64,000 bases of DNA from Rhizophagus clarus. Taxonomy: Eukaryota > Glomeromycota > Glomeromycetes > Glomerales > Glomeraceae. The stretch lies in contig BLAL01000169.1 in NCBI GenBank assembly GCA_015698045.1, forward strand, positions 124,001-188,000, written 5' to 3'. The position numbers were made by a program, and so were the translations under genes. The notes beneath the pieces were generated by a model. That model had not been told where the DNA came from. It ran no database searches and worked only from the letters and a program-made list of their open reading frames with translations. This document shows positions 46,320 to 58,556 of this stretch, one piece after another; position 1 is the stretch's first letter; each line of letters opens with the position of its first letter.

Positions 46320-48224
46320 AAGATGAATCTTTTTTTTTTTAAAAAAAATAAATAAATAAACAAAGAAACCCGTCTCAAAAAATCGATGAAATTCTTTTAT
46401 AATTCCAAATTTATTGAACAAGACTTTTTTAGATCTCGAATAAAAAAAAAGATTCTCCCGACTAACTTGTCTTTTTTTTTTTTATTGTTTGAGTTTTTTT
46501 TTTCATCGCATACTCCGAAATTTTTTAACCTTTTTTAGGTTTTTCAATCATTTTCCTTTGATTTCAAAGATTTTTAAATAAATTGCGTTACAAACTTTTA
46601 AAATTTTTTATTTTAAAATGTAAATAATTTTGTTTTTTTCATTTATTTTCTTTGTTTTTATTCATAAAACAGAATTTAACTCTTTTAGAATTTTTAAATC
46701 AATTTTATTACTCTTTCACTTCCATAATAAGAAACTTTTCTTCAAAGAATTTGACCTTGGAAAAAAAAGAAACCTCTTTTATCGTCTCTTTTTTATTTTA
46801 TTTATTATTCTATACGACTTTAGATTTTTTTGGTGTTAGAGATGCAACAAAGTCTAACGAAAATTCTAAACTGAATAAAGTGATATGCAATGAAAATAGA
46901 TTTTGAGAAGATTCTACATCTTTTTAATATATTTGATATTTATATTCTTATATATGATAACACATGAAAAAGAGATTGTAAACTCACGGAACAAATATCT
47001 CATTTAATCCGATAAACAACTAATAAAATTGATTGTATTATTATTTCTTTTAATAATAATGCACATTATATTAAGCATATTCGTATTTATGGAAATTTTC
47101 AATCAATTATTAAAAGATTTTCTTTATCCTTATGGCGTAAATTGGATCTAACTTTTTAAATCAATCAGAATCATTATCTGTTATTCAAAGTAGCAATATT
47201 TATGTTTCATTTAAAAATTAAACAAATAACATTATTAATTTTATGATTAAGGTTCTTTGATTTAATCTAAAAATATTTATAAAATTTAAAAATGCAACAT
47301 AATATGTAGAATATACTATATTACATGAGTTATTAGGGCCTAATAAATGATACCGTTTAAAGGAAGAGATCGTAGTATTGTTTTTTCTTTCAAGAATTAT
47401 TGTTATTCTTATTGTCGTTGTTGTTGTTGTTGTTGTTGTACCTGGTTCACTATAAATTACTCTTTTTAGTTTCTTATAAAAGCGTATTTTTTTTATCTGT
47501 TAAACTGTTATCGTTCGGTAAAAATGCTAGGTCGATCGACAATTTGCCAATACGCGGCAAAAATTATGATTTATTCATTTATTATAATGGAAATATTTCC
47601 ATACGTACAGAAACAACTTTATATAACAAACTTAAGAATTTAAACAAGATATTAAATGTTTATACGACTATTATAAAGGCATCCCAAGTCTGATTGGTTC
47701 AGCGTAATTGCGATCGATCGCTTGTCCTACTTAGTATTACAAGTTGTTGATTGATCGCATACCGTTCTTCTTAATTATATTTCAAAACGTAACGGCATGG
47801 TTTGAATCGAGTCATAATCGCAACGAACTTTAACGGTTCATATTCTTTTAATAGGAACCTAACATGGAAAGACGCATAGAATGTTATTCTATCGCTTAAA
47901 TTCATGGTAATAAAAATGACATCTTAATGTTTTTTAATGGTTTCTCATTCAATCAAAATGACATCTTATTACTGCCGTTTCGAAATAAACGCAACAACTC
48001 ACATATTGATTGGCAAACGACACGATACGCAAAGAAAACTAAGTCTTTTATTGTTAGATAGATCTTTATTTAGAAATTTAAATAGAAAATAAAATTTTAA
48101 GGACATTTGTAATTTTGTACTGTTATAAAAAAATATTTATTTATTTAAATAATAATGATAAAATAAAAGATTTGAAAGATTATTTTACAAATTGATTAGC
48201 CTTTCCATTCATTATAGAGAATTA
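46320..48224. other. Unit 4 upstream region and 3' flank of unit 5; secreted partner deleted
   Basis: 46320-47340 matches the divergent spacers of the other units. 47438-47515 matches the sequence downstream of secreted protein gene 1 (19479-19545). The gene that should lie between them is absent, so it was deleted. A (gtt)n run lies at about 47415-47439. 47690-48200 matches the 3' flanks of units 1 and 3. The short frame at 47400-47693 is not supported. Confidence 0.55.
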
Positions 48225-51200
48225 CTATGGTTTATGTTTAGATATGCTATATAAATTGGTAAAGAGATGTATAATAGATTTTGCAACAGTATATACGGGC
48301 GTGTAACCTAATGATACGACTTGACTCACATAATAACTCTATTAAAAAATAAATAAAATTTTAATGTTTTGATTTAATAAAAGATAATATGAAAATAATT
48401 TATAATTTACATACCTGTATAATTATTACAGAAATATCATCAATGAAAAGATTAACGATACCCCCCCAATATAAACTATTTTTCGCTGCATGAGACAATT
48501 TAGCATCAAAATCAATGTCAATTCTTTTAGTTTTAAAGCAGCAAAAATTAATGCTTGGAATTGCAATTCGTAAATTTGATCCAAGTAATTCCATATGTGA
48601 AGTATCAACTCCTGCTAATATCGTGGATGTTATTACAATTACTTGATTATCTTTATAATCTCTTAACCATTGTGAAAGTTTTCGATATTTCTTCTGCTGA
48701 TTTGAATCTATACGGTCTTGAACCTTTTCCAGAATACGATCTTGAATTCCTTCAATGATTTTATCTTTTATTTCTATAGTAAAATTTACACAGTTCAAAC
48801 ATTTCTCAACAACATCATCCTCTTCATAACCACTCTTTTTATCATTATTAGATCCTGCGTGGTAGTTAAAATCTTGCATTTCTTTTTTAAGATCGTCAAA
48901 TCCTTCTAATAATTCTTTTGTAAGATCATTATCTTCTAATCCATTAATAAGTTCCTTAGCCTCATCTATTTGTTCTTTGAGCTCTTCAACGTTTCTTAAT
49001 TCATCTTTTATTTTACTAATAGGAGTCTCAATTTTTTCTAATTCTCCCTTTAAACTTCCGGTAAATGTTTCAATGATATTACGTATAACGGTATCCTTCG
49101 ATTCTTCGTCAATTTTTTTCAATTTATCCAATGAATTTTCAAGCTTATCTAAATATTTACTAATTTCTAATAATTCTTTCATAGAATCATCAACTTGCAA
49201 TAATTCTCCTACAAGATCGTTAATCTCTTTCAATTCCTTCACAGTGTCTTTTACATTTCTATTTTGATCCTTTAATTTATTATTAACATCTTTTAATTTT
49301 TCCGTGAGTTTGTTAACATCCTCCAATTCTCTTTTAACTCTTACTAATTCTTTTCTAATTTCTCTTACTACATTCGTAAATGTAGAATTGCTACGGTTGA
49401 ATTTATTTATTAACTTCGTTTCACCGTTATCTTTTTCTGGTTCTGTAGGATTGTCGACTTCTTTTAAGTCATGTTCAAGTTCATCTATTAATTTTCGTAT
49501 GTCATGTCTCATAAGTTCATCGAATACAATTCTAAATGCAAAACCTAAATTTACGATAAACGGAAATGTCACAAAGAAAAGACTAAAAAGGAGAGAAAAG
49601 GGGTAAGAAAAAAATCAATAAGTACTTGGAAAAAAAAAAACTTCTATTTATTTGTAATTTTTTACTTAATTTAAATTGGTCATTTATTACCTTGATTCAA
49701 AAATGTTTTCAACACTACCCGCACTTACGCTAGTAAAGAGGATTGTTGTCACAAATTTTTCAATAGCGTTGCAACATGAATAGATTGCAAATGTTTTGCA
49801 CTTAAATAAAAGAAAAGGAAAAAGTGTAGAAAATTTTTTTTTTGTCAGTAGTATTCTTTGTTAGAATTCAATTAAAATATTCAATAATAATATTAAAATG
49901 TATATTACCCAAAAAGCAAGTATTATATATGCGATATTTACTGCTAATGATATAAGAAAGCTACTCAAATTTTCTTCTATCCATCTTGCTATTTTTTTTT
50001 TATAATTAAAATATTAAAAAAATATATATATTAATATTATATTTGTTATGAAATCTTTCATCCGAACAATAAGAAAGGATTCTTACGAATTGTTTGATAT
50101 CCATATTGATCATCCAAGTAATTTGTAAACTCTCCAGTACCAATAACGGTGACGATTTTATTTTGTATTAAAGTATTTAAATCATCAGCGACTGAATTAA
50201 CAGATCTTTCAGTTTTATTCTTAGCTTTTTTAATATTAATAGAGATAACATATTGTTCGGGTGATACTGTAGTATCAATTTCGTGTTTTAAATTTGAAGT
50301 TATTCGACCTGGACTAACAGGGACTGCATTAGCCAATTCTTGTGTTAAATTATCAAAAAATTCTTTCACTTTGATTGGGTCATGTTTGAAAGTTTTGAAA
50401 TAAGTGGTCGCATCTGCAGTCAATCGAACTTTACCATTAATACTAGATGCGTTTACTTTTTTTTCATAATAATTTGTTATGCCTTTTGAACCACTATCTT
50501 CTGGCACTATTATCGGGAAAAAAAAATTCAATTTTATGTATATAAGTAATATTATTTTCATTTAAAATAAAAGATATTTATAATATAATTACTTGTAATA
50601 AAATTCCATGCAGTATCTTGTATGCCAAGGATAGGTTCTTGAAGATCTCTACTCTTTACAAAACCGTCATCAATTTTAACATAATACTTTGTATTAGGTT
50701 GATTAAAAGTACTATCGATTACTGTGATTTGAATGGTGTAGTCGTCAATAGCTTTTATAAAATCTCCATTATTGATGATCGAAGATGCAGTTTGACGTAT
50801 AATACCATGACCAGAACCATCATCTTGTAAAATTGTGACGTTACGATTAGTTGTTAAATCAACTTTATCATAATATTTAACTGTAAGTGTTTGAAATTGA
50901 GATGGATCAATAACATCACTAATGTTCGGAGTTGTGGCGAAGATATGTAAATTTCCGTAACCATGATCTAGAAAAAGTTCAAGTTAAAAAAAATTTTTAT
51001 ACATGATGTTTTTTTCCCATCTGTGTCACCTTACCACGTGCGCTCTCGATCTTGTACAAATCAGTGGTGAGCAGGGACCAAGTTTGTCCTACTTCCGGTT
51101 GAGGAATTACAAGAGTATTATTCGGAAGAACGAAGATACTACCACCCTCATCTGTTAATGAAGGATATGGTAAATTCCAATTATAACGATTACCATGGTC

Positions 51201-52479
51201 ATCCAAAATATAACCATAAAGATCAAGATTACTTCCGGAACTTGGTTGTGTTGTACTAAATAAGAAATAACCTCCATAATCCAACGCCTGAATACTGAAA
51301 TCAGTAAGATCAGCTGGGTTTTGAAAAACTGTAGTATTATATACGGTACCCGTTGAAAGGAAATCTATTTTAACAAACGTATTTTGATTCGTTGCTGGTA
51401 CAGCGTTAAAAACCAGTATACAGGTTTGACCATATCCTACTTTAGTAAAATCACAATCAAGTAAAATAATATTTGATATTTGATTTTGAGTTTGATAAAG
51501 AACAAATGGTCCTTGTTTCTCAGGATTTCCATTTTGTAAAAAAAAGCCTTTGATTGACATATATGGATCAAAAGTAGATGTTATTGGTTCATAATCAGGA
51601 AAAATAATCGCGTATCCTCCGTCCATTGTTGCAGCTGCTTCGATTGGAGAAGCATTATAATCCAAGTAAGTTTCTGCAAGAGTTTGAATCACATCATTTT
51701 CATCTCTTATAAAAGAAAGAAAAAAAAGAAAAATAATTTTTATTAAATTATACAAAATTAATTTCATAAATTAATTAAAATATAATACTTACACTACGAA
51801 TTGTTGTAAGATTAAGTAATTAGTACCAGATTTAGGCACCATACGAAGGAATCCATTATCACGATGAACATTTAGAGTGATAGAATCTTGAGCGGGTAAC
51901 CATATGTTAGTAGTAGTATTAACAAAAGATGAACTTAGTCTAGCTTTACTATAAAAGAAACGAAATAATAATCATTATTATTTATGCGCATACACATATA
52001 TATTTAAAAATGTTAATTTATATATTAATTATATACCTTCGAATTACCCCATCTAAATCAATTATCATTCCCCAATCATTATAAGTATAAGGATTATTTA
52101 CATCTTCGGCTATTACATAAGTTATTAATAATAAATTTTCCTTTACGGAATAAAATCTAAGAGGATTAAATTGTGGAAGAAGACAAAAATTAAAAGGTTG
52201 GATATCTAATGTATCAGATGAAAGATCAAATCCTTTAGTAGTTCCATTAGGATAAACGGTGCGGATTGATAATCTTTCCTCTACACAAATTGAGGAAGGA
52301 GTAGTATAGTTCACACGAACTATACGAACGACTATAGTGCCATCATCATAAAAAGCTGTGTTTAACACGCGAGGTGTTGAAGGGGTTTCTGGTTGTGGTT
52401 CTTCAAATGTAATGGATGATTTTACGGGTAATGTCGTCGATAAAATAATTAATAAAAGAAAAATAAAATATAACTTCAT
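48225..52479 (-). CDS. Large multi-span membrane protein with coiled coil, copy 3 (unit 5)
   Basis: Nine exons encode 1,178 residues: 52479-52037, 51948-51793, 51705-51035, 50967-50593, 50506-50087, 49988-49909, 49800-49691, 49582-48415, 48338-48225. Exons 4-7 have the same lengths as in the other copies. Exon 4 has no in-frame ATG but is open (HGYGNLHIFATTPNISDVID...YYVKIDDGFVKS). The signal peptide is MKLYFIFLLLIILSTTLPVKSS. The ectodomain is very close to copy 1 (exon 3 shares long identical stretches) and the coiled coil is the shortest of the three. Span 4 reads VIVITSTILAGVDTSHMELL, with Phe to Ser and Ile to Thr changes relative to the others; span 5 reads LYWGGIVNLFIDDISVIIIQ. It is divergent from secreted protein gene 3 at 54498 across 2.0 kb. 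Frame conservation implies activity. Confidence 0.82.
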
Positions 52480-54365
52480 TTTGAAAAAAAAGTTGAATTT
52501 ATTTTTTCAGAAACGAAATTTTTTTTTTTTCTTTTAGAAAAAAAAAAAAAAATTTAAAAGAAAAGGAAAGAAAGGGAAACCGTCTTAAAAAATGGAATTT
52601 TTTTTTTAGGGTATATTTCCAAATTTATTGAATAAGACTTTTTTGGACCTTTAAAAAATTACTTTTTTATTATTTCTTTTTTTGTTCGTTTGCCACATGA
52701 CTGACTCAGATTTTTTTTTTTTTAGAGATTCGTGTTGTCTACGTTTTATTTCATGTAACGTTTTAATCTATAACTAAAATAAATAAATAAATAAATATTT
52801 AGTTTTTTTTTTTTTCATAAAGAATTTAACTTTTTTTAGATATTTCAATCATTCAAATACTAATTTAATTGTTATTTAATTGTTATTTTTTAAAGTACAA
52901 ATAAAAAAAAAAATAATTTTTTTTTCCATATCCATCATTTTCTTTCATAAAATCACTTTTATTACTCTTTCATTTCCATTGAATATTTTTTTCTTTTTTC
53001 TTCTTTAAGTTATTCTCATAAAGACTTTGAAAAAAAAAAATCATTTTTGTCGTCTCTTTCTTATGCACTGATTAAGTATAGAAAAATTTATTAATATGCT
53101 TTGATGTACAGTACTTTGCTTATACAATATATCCGATCAAGACATTTCTAATTTAGTCATTGTCCTTGATTTGGTGTCATTGTAAAAATATTCCTATTGT
53201 TTTTTTTTTTCTACATTGTAAATAAGATTTTAATTTTTTTATGCAATCTCATGCAACAAAAAAGCCTAATAAAAATTCCAAAATTCCATCGATAAGATAC
53301 GATACTATTTATGTAGCACAATACAACATTTGATATTAACTGATTACAATGGATAAAAATGTGTAAGTTTATGACAAACGAGATTAAGTTGTGTTTCCTC
53401 TTAAAAAGTGCACATAGAAGATAGGCAACATCGAGTCCGTAATCGGTATTATATACCGTCTAAAAATTATAAAAATAGTTAGGTTCATGATGCATGCAAT
53501 AGACGTAAGAACTTTTTTCGATGAAATCATTTTTGATTGTAAGGATTGTCATTGTTACTAGCCGTTTATAATCTATTTTATTAAATTGGCCTAATTGGTC
53601 ATTGTATTAAAATTTTTCCAATCAGTTCATCAACTTACCATTTTTGTTTGTTACGATTTTCTATTTCTAACCTTTTTTGTATTCGTAATCATCGGGGGTA
53701 CTTCTTTTTCCTCTCGTCTCAAAAAAAAAAAAGTTTTTTATTTTTATACAGATGTGTAACAATAATAATTCTCGGAAGAAAAGAATATGCACAAAAAAAA
53801 AATAATAATTTTTTTTTTCTTTTGTTTTTGTTTTTTTTTTTTTATTACGATCTTTTCCTTTAAACGATATCATTCGATGACTTTTATTTCTATAATTGTT
53901 TTATTTTTAAACTATAAAATTTTTATTTTTATAATGGTTTTAATATTTATTTTTAAACTATAAAATTTATTATTTTATATTTTGTGTGTACAAATTAAGA
54001 AAAACGTTTCCAATTTCATCATTATAATGTGTAAACACATTCAACAATGACTCATTTGGTAGTCCCCCTTCCCCCTAATAATAGAAAGGCTGAAAAATTT
54101 GTTTAAACTAAAATTTATATATAATTTTTAATTAATAAACTTTATTATAAATGACAAAAATGTTAAAATTTACCGGTCTTATATTCCGATTAAAAAGCTT
54201 CGATATATTGATGAAATTAGAAGGTCCCAACAAATTTCTTGTATGCAATGATGTAGTATAAATTATACATATTATGTTATATTTTTAAATTTTACGCATA
54301 TTTTTAGATCATATAAATCAAAAGAAGCAATTAATCACAAAATGGTTACAATACATTCTTTTAGT
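52480..54365. other. Divergent intergenic region of unit 5
   Basis: Homologous to the spacers of units 1-4 (ggtatatttccaaatttatt at 52610, gcatgcaatag near 53490, cgatcttttcctttaaacgatatcatt near 53848). Long A and T runs occur. The short frames at 53648-53873 are low-complexity and rejected. Confidence 0.55.
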
Positions 54366-54374
54366 TATAAAAGG
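54366..54374 (+). promoter_or_regulatory. TATA-like element of secreted protein gene 3
   Basis: tataaaagg, 132 bases before the ATG, followed by ctcttctctctac as in the paralogues. Confidence 0.6.
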
Positions 54375-54497
54375 ACGAACTCTTCTCTCTACTTTCAATA
54401 ATTCCTCATCGAATTCATTTAAAAAAAAAAGTAATAATAATATTTCAGTTATCAAAGAAAAAATAAAATTTTTTTACCCCTTTAAAAAATAATAATC

Positions 54498-55022
54498 ATG
54501 ATGAGACGCTTTGCTCTACCAACTTTTTTTGTCCTTTTATCTCTTATTGCTATTTCATTGGCTCTTCCAAGCGATACCGAACTATTATCTCATACGTTCG
54601 AAAAAAGGAATGACTGTCAATGCTCGTTTGCCATAGCGGATTTCAATTCCGGTTCTGTAAAAGGTGTTGTAACTTTTTCTCAAGACGAAACTGGCTGCAC
54701 TGAAGTTGCAGGAATCTTTAGCAGAGGTTTCAATGATACACATGCGTCTTACGGGTTTCAAATTGTTGACGAATGCGGCCGTGAGCTCTTTGATCTTTCG
54801 AGTGGGTTGAATATAACACCTGATGGCTGTGGGGGCACCAACGCTTTCCGTCACAAATTCAATATAAATATTGATTGCAACAGCAATGGGTTCCTAACAA
54901 AAGTACTTCACAATGATAAGCGTAATTGTCATAGCAATAATAAACTTAGGAAACGTCTCCCTAACGGTGCAATAACTACTCAAAACGGTCAAAGCTCTGG
55001 TTACGCCGGATTAACTAAATAA
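54498..55022 (+). CDS. Secreted SOD-like small protein, copy 3
   Basis: A 174-residue paralogue almost identical to copy 2, with signal peptide MMRRFALPTFFVLLSLIAISLA. Substitutions include G to D before TELLSHTFEKR, N to D after KR, K to Q in YGFQIV, Y to G in DECGREL, and D to N in CHSNNKLRKR. The domain, KR sites and 21-residue C-terminal tail are unchanged. The tail is the most conserved part across all three copies, even though copy 1 is older. The role is unknown. It is divergent from copy 3 of the membrane protein. Confidence 0.82.
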   Translation: MMRRFALPTFFVLLSLIAISLALPSDTELLSHTFEKRNDCQCSFAIADFNSGSVKGVVTFSQDETGCTEVAGIFSRGFNDTHASYGFQIVDECGRELFDLSSGLNITPDGCGGTNAFRHKFNINIDCNSNGFLTKVLHNDKRNCHSNNKLRKRLPNGAITTQNGQSSGYAGLTK

Positions 55023-56765
55023 TTTATAAACATTTTTCTTTATCATTGAACATATTTTTGTTCACGTGACTAGAATAATTTTTTTTAGATGTAATAAATT
55101 GTGAAATTTGTTTTATAATAATTTTAAAGTATAATAAATAAAATTTTTTTGTTATTTGTATAATTTTGAATGAAACTCATGCTTAGTTACTATAAAAATT
55201 TAAAGTGTATTCTTATGTATTTTAATAAGTGACGTGACGCAATATTAAGTAAATTCCCGCCATATGACGTAATAAAATATTTTATTGAAACTACACTACT
55301 GTTAACGCATTATATAAAATTTAACGTGTTACGTAACTTTTCTGATTATTATCTTATCCTCTACAATATTTTTGAAGAATGTTAAAAAGAGATTAAGTTC
55401 TTGTGTTTTTTTTTCTTTGTCAAAAACGATTTAAATACTTTATTATACAATATAATATATTGATAACATTTGTCCGTTTAATTCATATACAACAGAGTAT
55501 GTTTAAGAAGACGTTCAACAAATACAGTCAATCTACAAGTATAAATCATGATTTTTTTTTTATCTTCTCTCTTCAATTAGTATAAGAAATTTTATACTAA
55601 CTGTTTAATCATTTTCCAGGTCGATCAATATAATAAACAAATGATCGATCGTACAGCAGTACTTCAATGAGGTGTATACTTGTAAGATTCCTTGATCAGC
55701 ACTTCCCGCCTAATTGTAAAGGATAAAATTCTCTCGAAACGAACTTTTATTAATAAAACATGAAATCATCCAGGCACTAAGTTTAATTCAAATGCACCAT
55801 ATGTGTGTGTGTGATTTACGTGGAAAATACAGACTGTGTAACATAACAGGTAATAATAGTACATTGTTGTACAACTAACAGCAGTAAGCGTTTTTTTTTT
55901 AAAAAAAAAAAATTTTTTTTTTTTTTTCGTGGATAACTCCCCGAAAGTTAACCATAATAAGAAATTGTGTCAAAAAAAAAAAAATTAGTTACCAAGAAAA
56001 ATAGGCATTGAATCAACTTTTAATAATAGGGGGGCTACGTAAAATTCGGATAGTTTGTGTTCACATTACAATGATGGAATTAGAAATGATTTTTGTCCAT
56101 ACATATTTAATTTGCATGCACCATGATTATATCGGATTCTCCGTTTATTTGATGATTATATATAACGATAAGGAATAAATAAATATAATAATAAAAAAGG
56201 TTAGGTATAATAAATATAATGATGCAACATTAAAATTTAATCAAACAACTACCCTTTAAATGAATGAAACTTTATCTGTTTCTGAGATTTATGGAACATG
56301 AACTTTAAACATTTTTATCCGCTGTAATAAAAATTTACATTCCTTCAGTATTTAAGATGTTCATATTAAATAAGAACATAAAGCATTGGTATATAAGGAA
56401 ATTTTATATGAATCCAATCCAGTTATTCTATATCGGACATTTATAATAAGACTGCATAAATAATTCCAAGTCTTATTCGGTAATATAGAAAGAAGCGCCA
56501 TCATCTTTCGACGATAAGATAATAGATGATTCATTGTATTTCCAGAAATATTATATTTAATAATAATTAAAGTTTTGATCGTAAGATACTGGAATATGTG
56601 CATTATCTTTCTTCTATCTACAATTCTACATAAAGATTTTTTAAGAAAATTCACTTTATCAATAAAATAAACAAGTTAGCTTAGTGATGTTAGCTATTTA
56701 AAATTTAATAATAGATTTTATTCGGTACCCATTTAAAATTGAAAAATTATTCGAATAAATTATCT
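55023..56765. other. Intergenic, right edge of the duplicated cluster
   Basis: Weak matches to the unit flank (aatgatcgatcgtacagcag, then acttcaatgaggt near 55640-55670) mark the cluster edge. A long T-run/A-run palindrome lies at 55890-55930. The minus-strand frame 56361-56654 is unassigned and not convincing. Confidence 0.45.
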
Positions 56766-57198
56766 ACGGATCGTAATCCGTCTAAAAAGTAGATAATTTA
56801 ATTAATAAAATTCGGGGAAAGCATAAAATCATAAAACAGAACTTTACATGAATTTTCTTTATCAAAAGTTGGTTTAACACCAATTTCTACATTAGTATAT
56901 ACTTTTTTGAACTTTGTATAATATCATTTAATGATGCATATACGTAAGTTAGAAGTCATATATATGGTTATACAGGAATCCGCGAGTGTAGTACAAAAAC
57001 TTTACCACATATAAAACATTTTTTATTTCTTTAGAAAAGGCACCGAATTTTAAGTAAATATAGCCAACTATTGCATTTGTATATATTTAGCTTTATATTT
57101 GAAATTATTTTTAAGAAATACATACTTGTCTATAAAGAAAAAAAAATAACAAAGTTTGCCCCGATTTTTAATCTACTTTTTATGCGGATCACGAATTA
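56766..57198. mobile_element. About 430-bp TIR element abutting the RBR ligase stop codon
   Basis: The left end reads cggatcgtaatccgtctaaaaagtagataa and then taaaattcggggaaagc. The right end, on the opposite strand, reads ttaattcgtgatccgcataa aaagtagattaaaaatcggggcaaa. Ends of about 45 bp are thus inverted copies, differing mainly by a short AT insert. A further single end is at 59797-59850 in plus orientation (ttcgtgatccgcg, then agtagagaatttaattatta, then accgggg). No coding capacity. Confidence 0.5.
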
Positions 57199-58022
57199 AT
57201 AATGAACACATGTAGGCTTATGGTGCGGATGTTTGTGTAAGCATCTAATAAAGAAAAATCAGTTAAACAATCGAGACAATTTTTAAGATAGTAATGGTAA
57301 ATACTCACAAAATACAAAATTGATATGAACATATACAAGTCATATGATCACATTTGTCAATCTTTTCGATGTACATTCCACAACTAGGGCATCTCTTTGT
57401 TGCCGAAAGATAAGCTTCGGTGGCAAAGTCTTGATTGCTTTTCTTTATTTCGTATTCTTTGCAAGTTTGATCTTCGTGCCAGAGAACCTTGCAATTATAG
57501 CATGATTTCGCGTCACAAGCTTCACAAATAAAAATCAGATCTAAATAAAAGAATGAATATAATCTTTTTTAATACACTTCAAAATACAAATTCAAAAACT
57601 TCTCAAGTAATGTATTATATTACCATCTCCTTTGTGAACTTGTCCGCTTCCGCAAGAAGCTTGACACCATCTAAATTCTGGAATCTTTTGAATCGCGAGT
57701 TTGAAAGAAAGATAATCATACCTAAAAAAGAATTATCCGTTAAAAAACATTCAACCATTTTTTGATATATAAAAAGTTATCTATTAAACCTTTTAAAAAT
57801 TTCCTTTGTAGCGATATTCTTGACATCATCTCTTTCCATTGATTTATCACATCCTGTTGTAGGACAAGTAATTTGAACTGTATGTTTTTCAATACACATT
57901 TTTTCAATGCATTTATTAACACATTCTACACAAACAACGGCTTTATGTTTACATTTTGAAGTTATTTTACGAAAATCCCTATTTTCTTTTTCACAACAAA
58001 TATCACATTCATACAAATCCAT
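57196..58022 (-). CDS. RBR-type E3 ubiquitin ligase (RING-IBR-RING2)
   Basis: Four exons (58022-57790, 57721-57624, 57540-57309, 57244-57196) give 203 residues; all introns are GT-AG and keep frame. RING1: CDICCEKENRDF...CKHKAVVCVECVNKCIEK...ITCPTTGCDKSM. IBR: WCQASCGSGQVHKGDDLIFICEACDAKSCYNCKVLWHEDQTC. RING2: CPSCGMYIEKIDKCDHMTCICSYQFCILC, in which the Cys after HMT is the expected catalytic thioester Cys. RBR ligases take ubiquitin from an E2 onto that Cys and then to a substrate. It is short for the family: no N-terminal targeting domain and only about 14 residues after the catalytic segment. The stop codon lies at the border of a TIR element, so the C-terminus may have been cut. It is divergent from the ubiquitin-like gene at 58557, sharing a 534-bp spacer. 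Confidence 0.85.
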
Positions 58023-58556
58023 AATTGCAAATCTTTTTTAAAAAAAAGGAGAGAGAAATGTCTAGGTTTTTTTTTTTTTTTAATTGTTTACCGTGCACTT
58101 TAATGACGTGAAATTTCGGGCGTTCGGTTTAATTATTTATAGTTAACTACTTTGCGTTCACAATATATATAATATTCATCTGTGATAAAAATTCAAAATT
58201 ACAACAAACACAAATTAAAAAGTACAGAAACCGATCAAAATTGCCCGAGTAAACATATAATAGATATTAAAGGGTGATGATGTTTCATCATTTTCATTTT
58301 CACTTTTAATCGGGTTTAGGTCAGAACTTTGTGCGGGCTAATGAAGCCACGATTTCAACATTTTCACGGACGGCCGTGATAAATTTTTAGGTAAGCGAAT
58401 TATTATAAATTATGAGAATGGGACCATATTGTGATTATAAATACAAAATCATATGTTATTTACGTCACGTTAACGTATGATGATCTATATAATTTTTATG
58501 CAAACCAAAATGATCGGATAATTTTGATTCTTTCTATACTTCTTATAAAAAAAAAA
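58023..58556. promoter_or_regulatory. Shared spacer between RBR ligase and ubiquitin-like gene
   Basis: The two genes point away from each other with 534 bp between start codons, so both promoters must lie here. No clear TATA box was placed; a poly-T run follows the ligase start. Confidence 0.45.

Noticed and set aside
53648-53873. Overlapping Phe- and Lys-rich frames
   Set aside because: Low-complexity poly-A/poly-T sequence inside a spacer that aligns with non-coding spacers of other units.
58431-58556. Upstream start for the ubiquitin-like protein
   Set aside because: It adds 42 low-complexity residues before a sequence that aligns from its own Met with the ubiquitin N-terminus.
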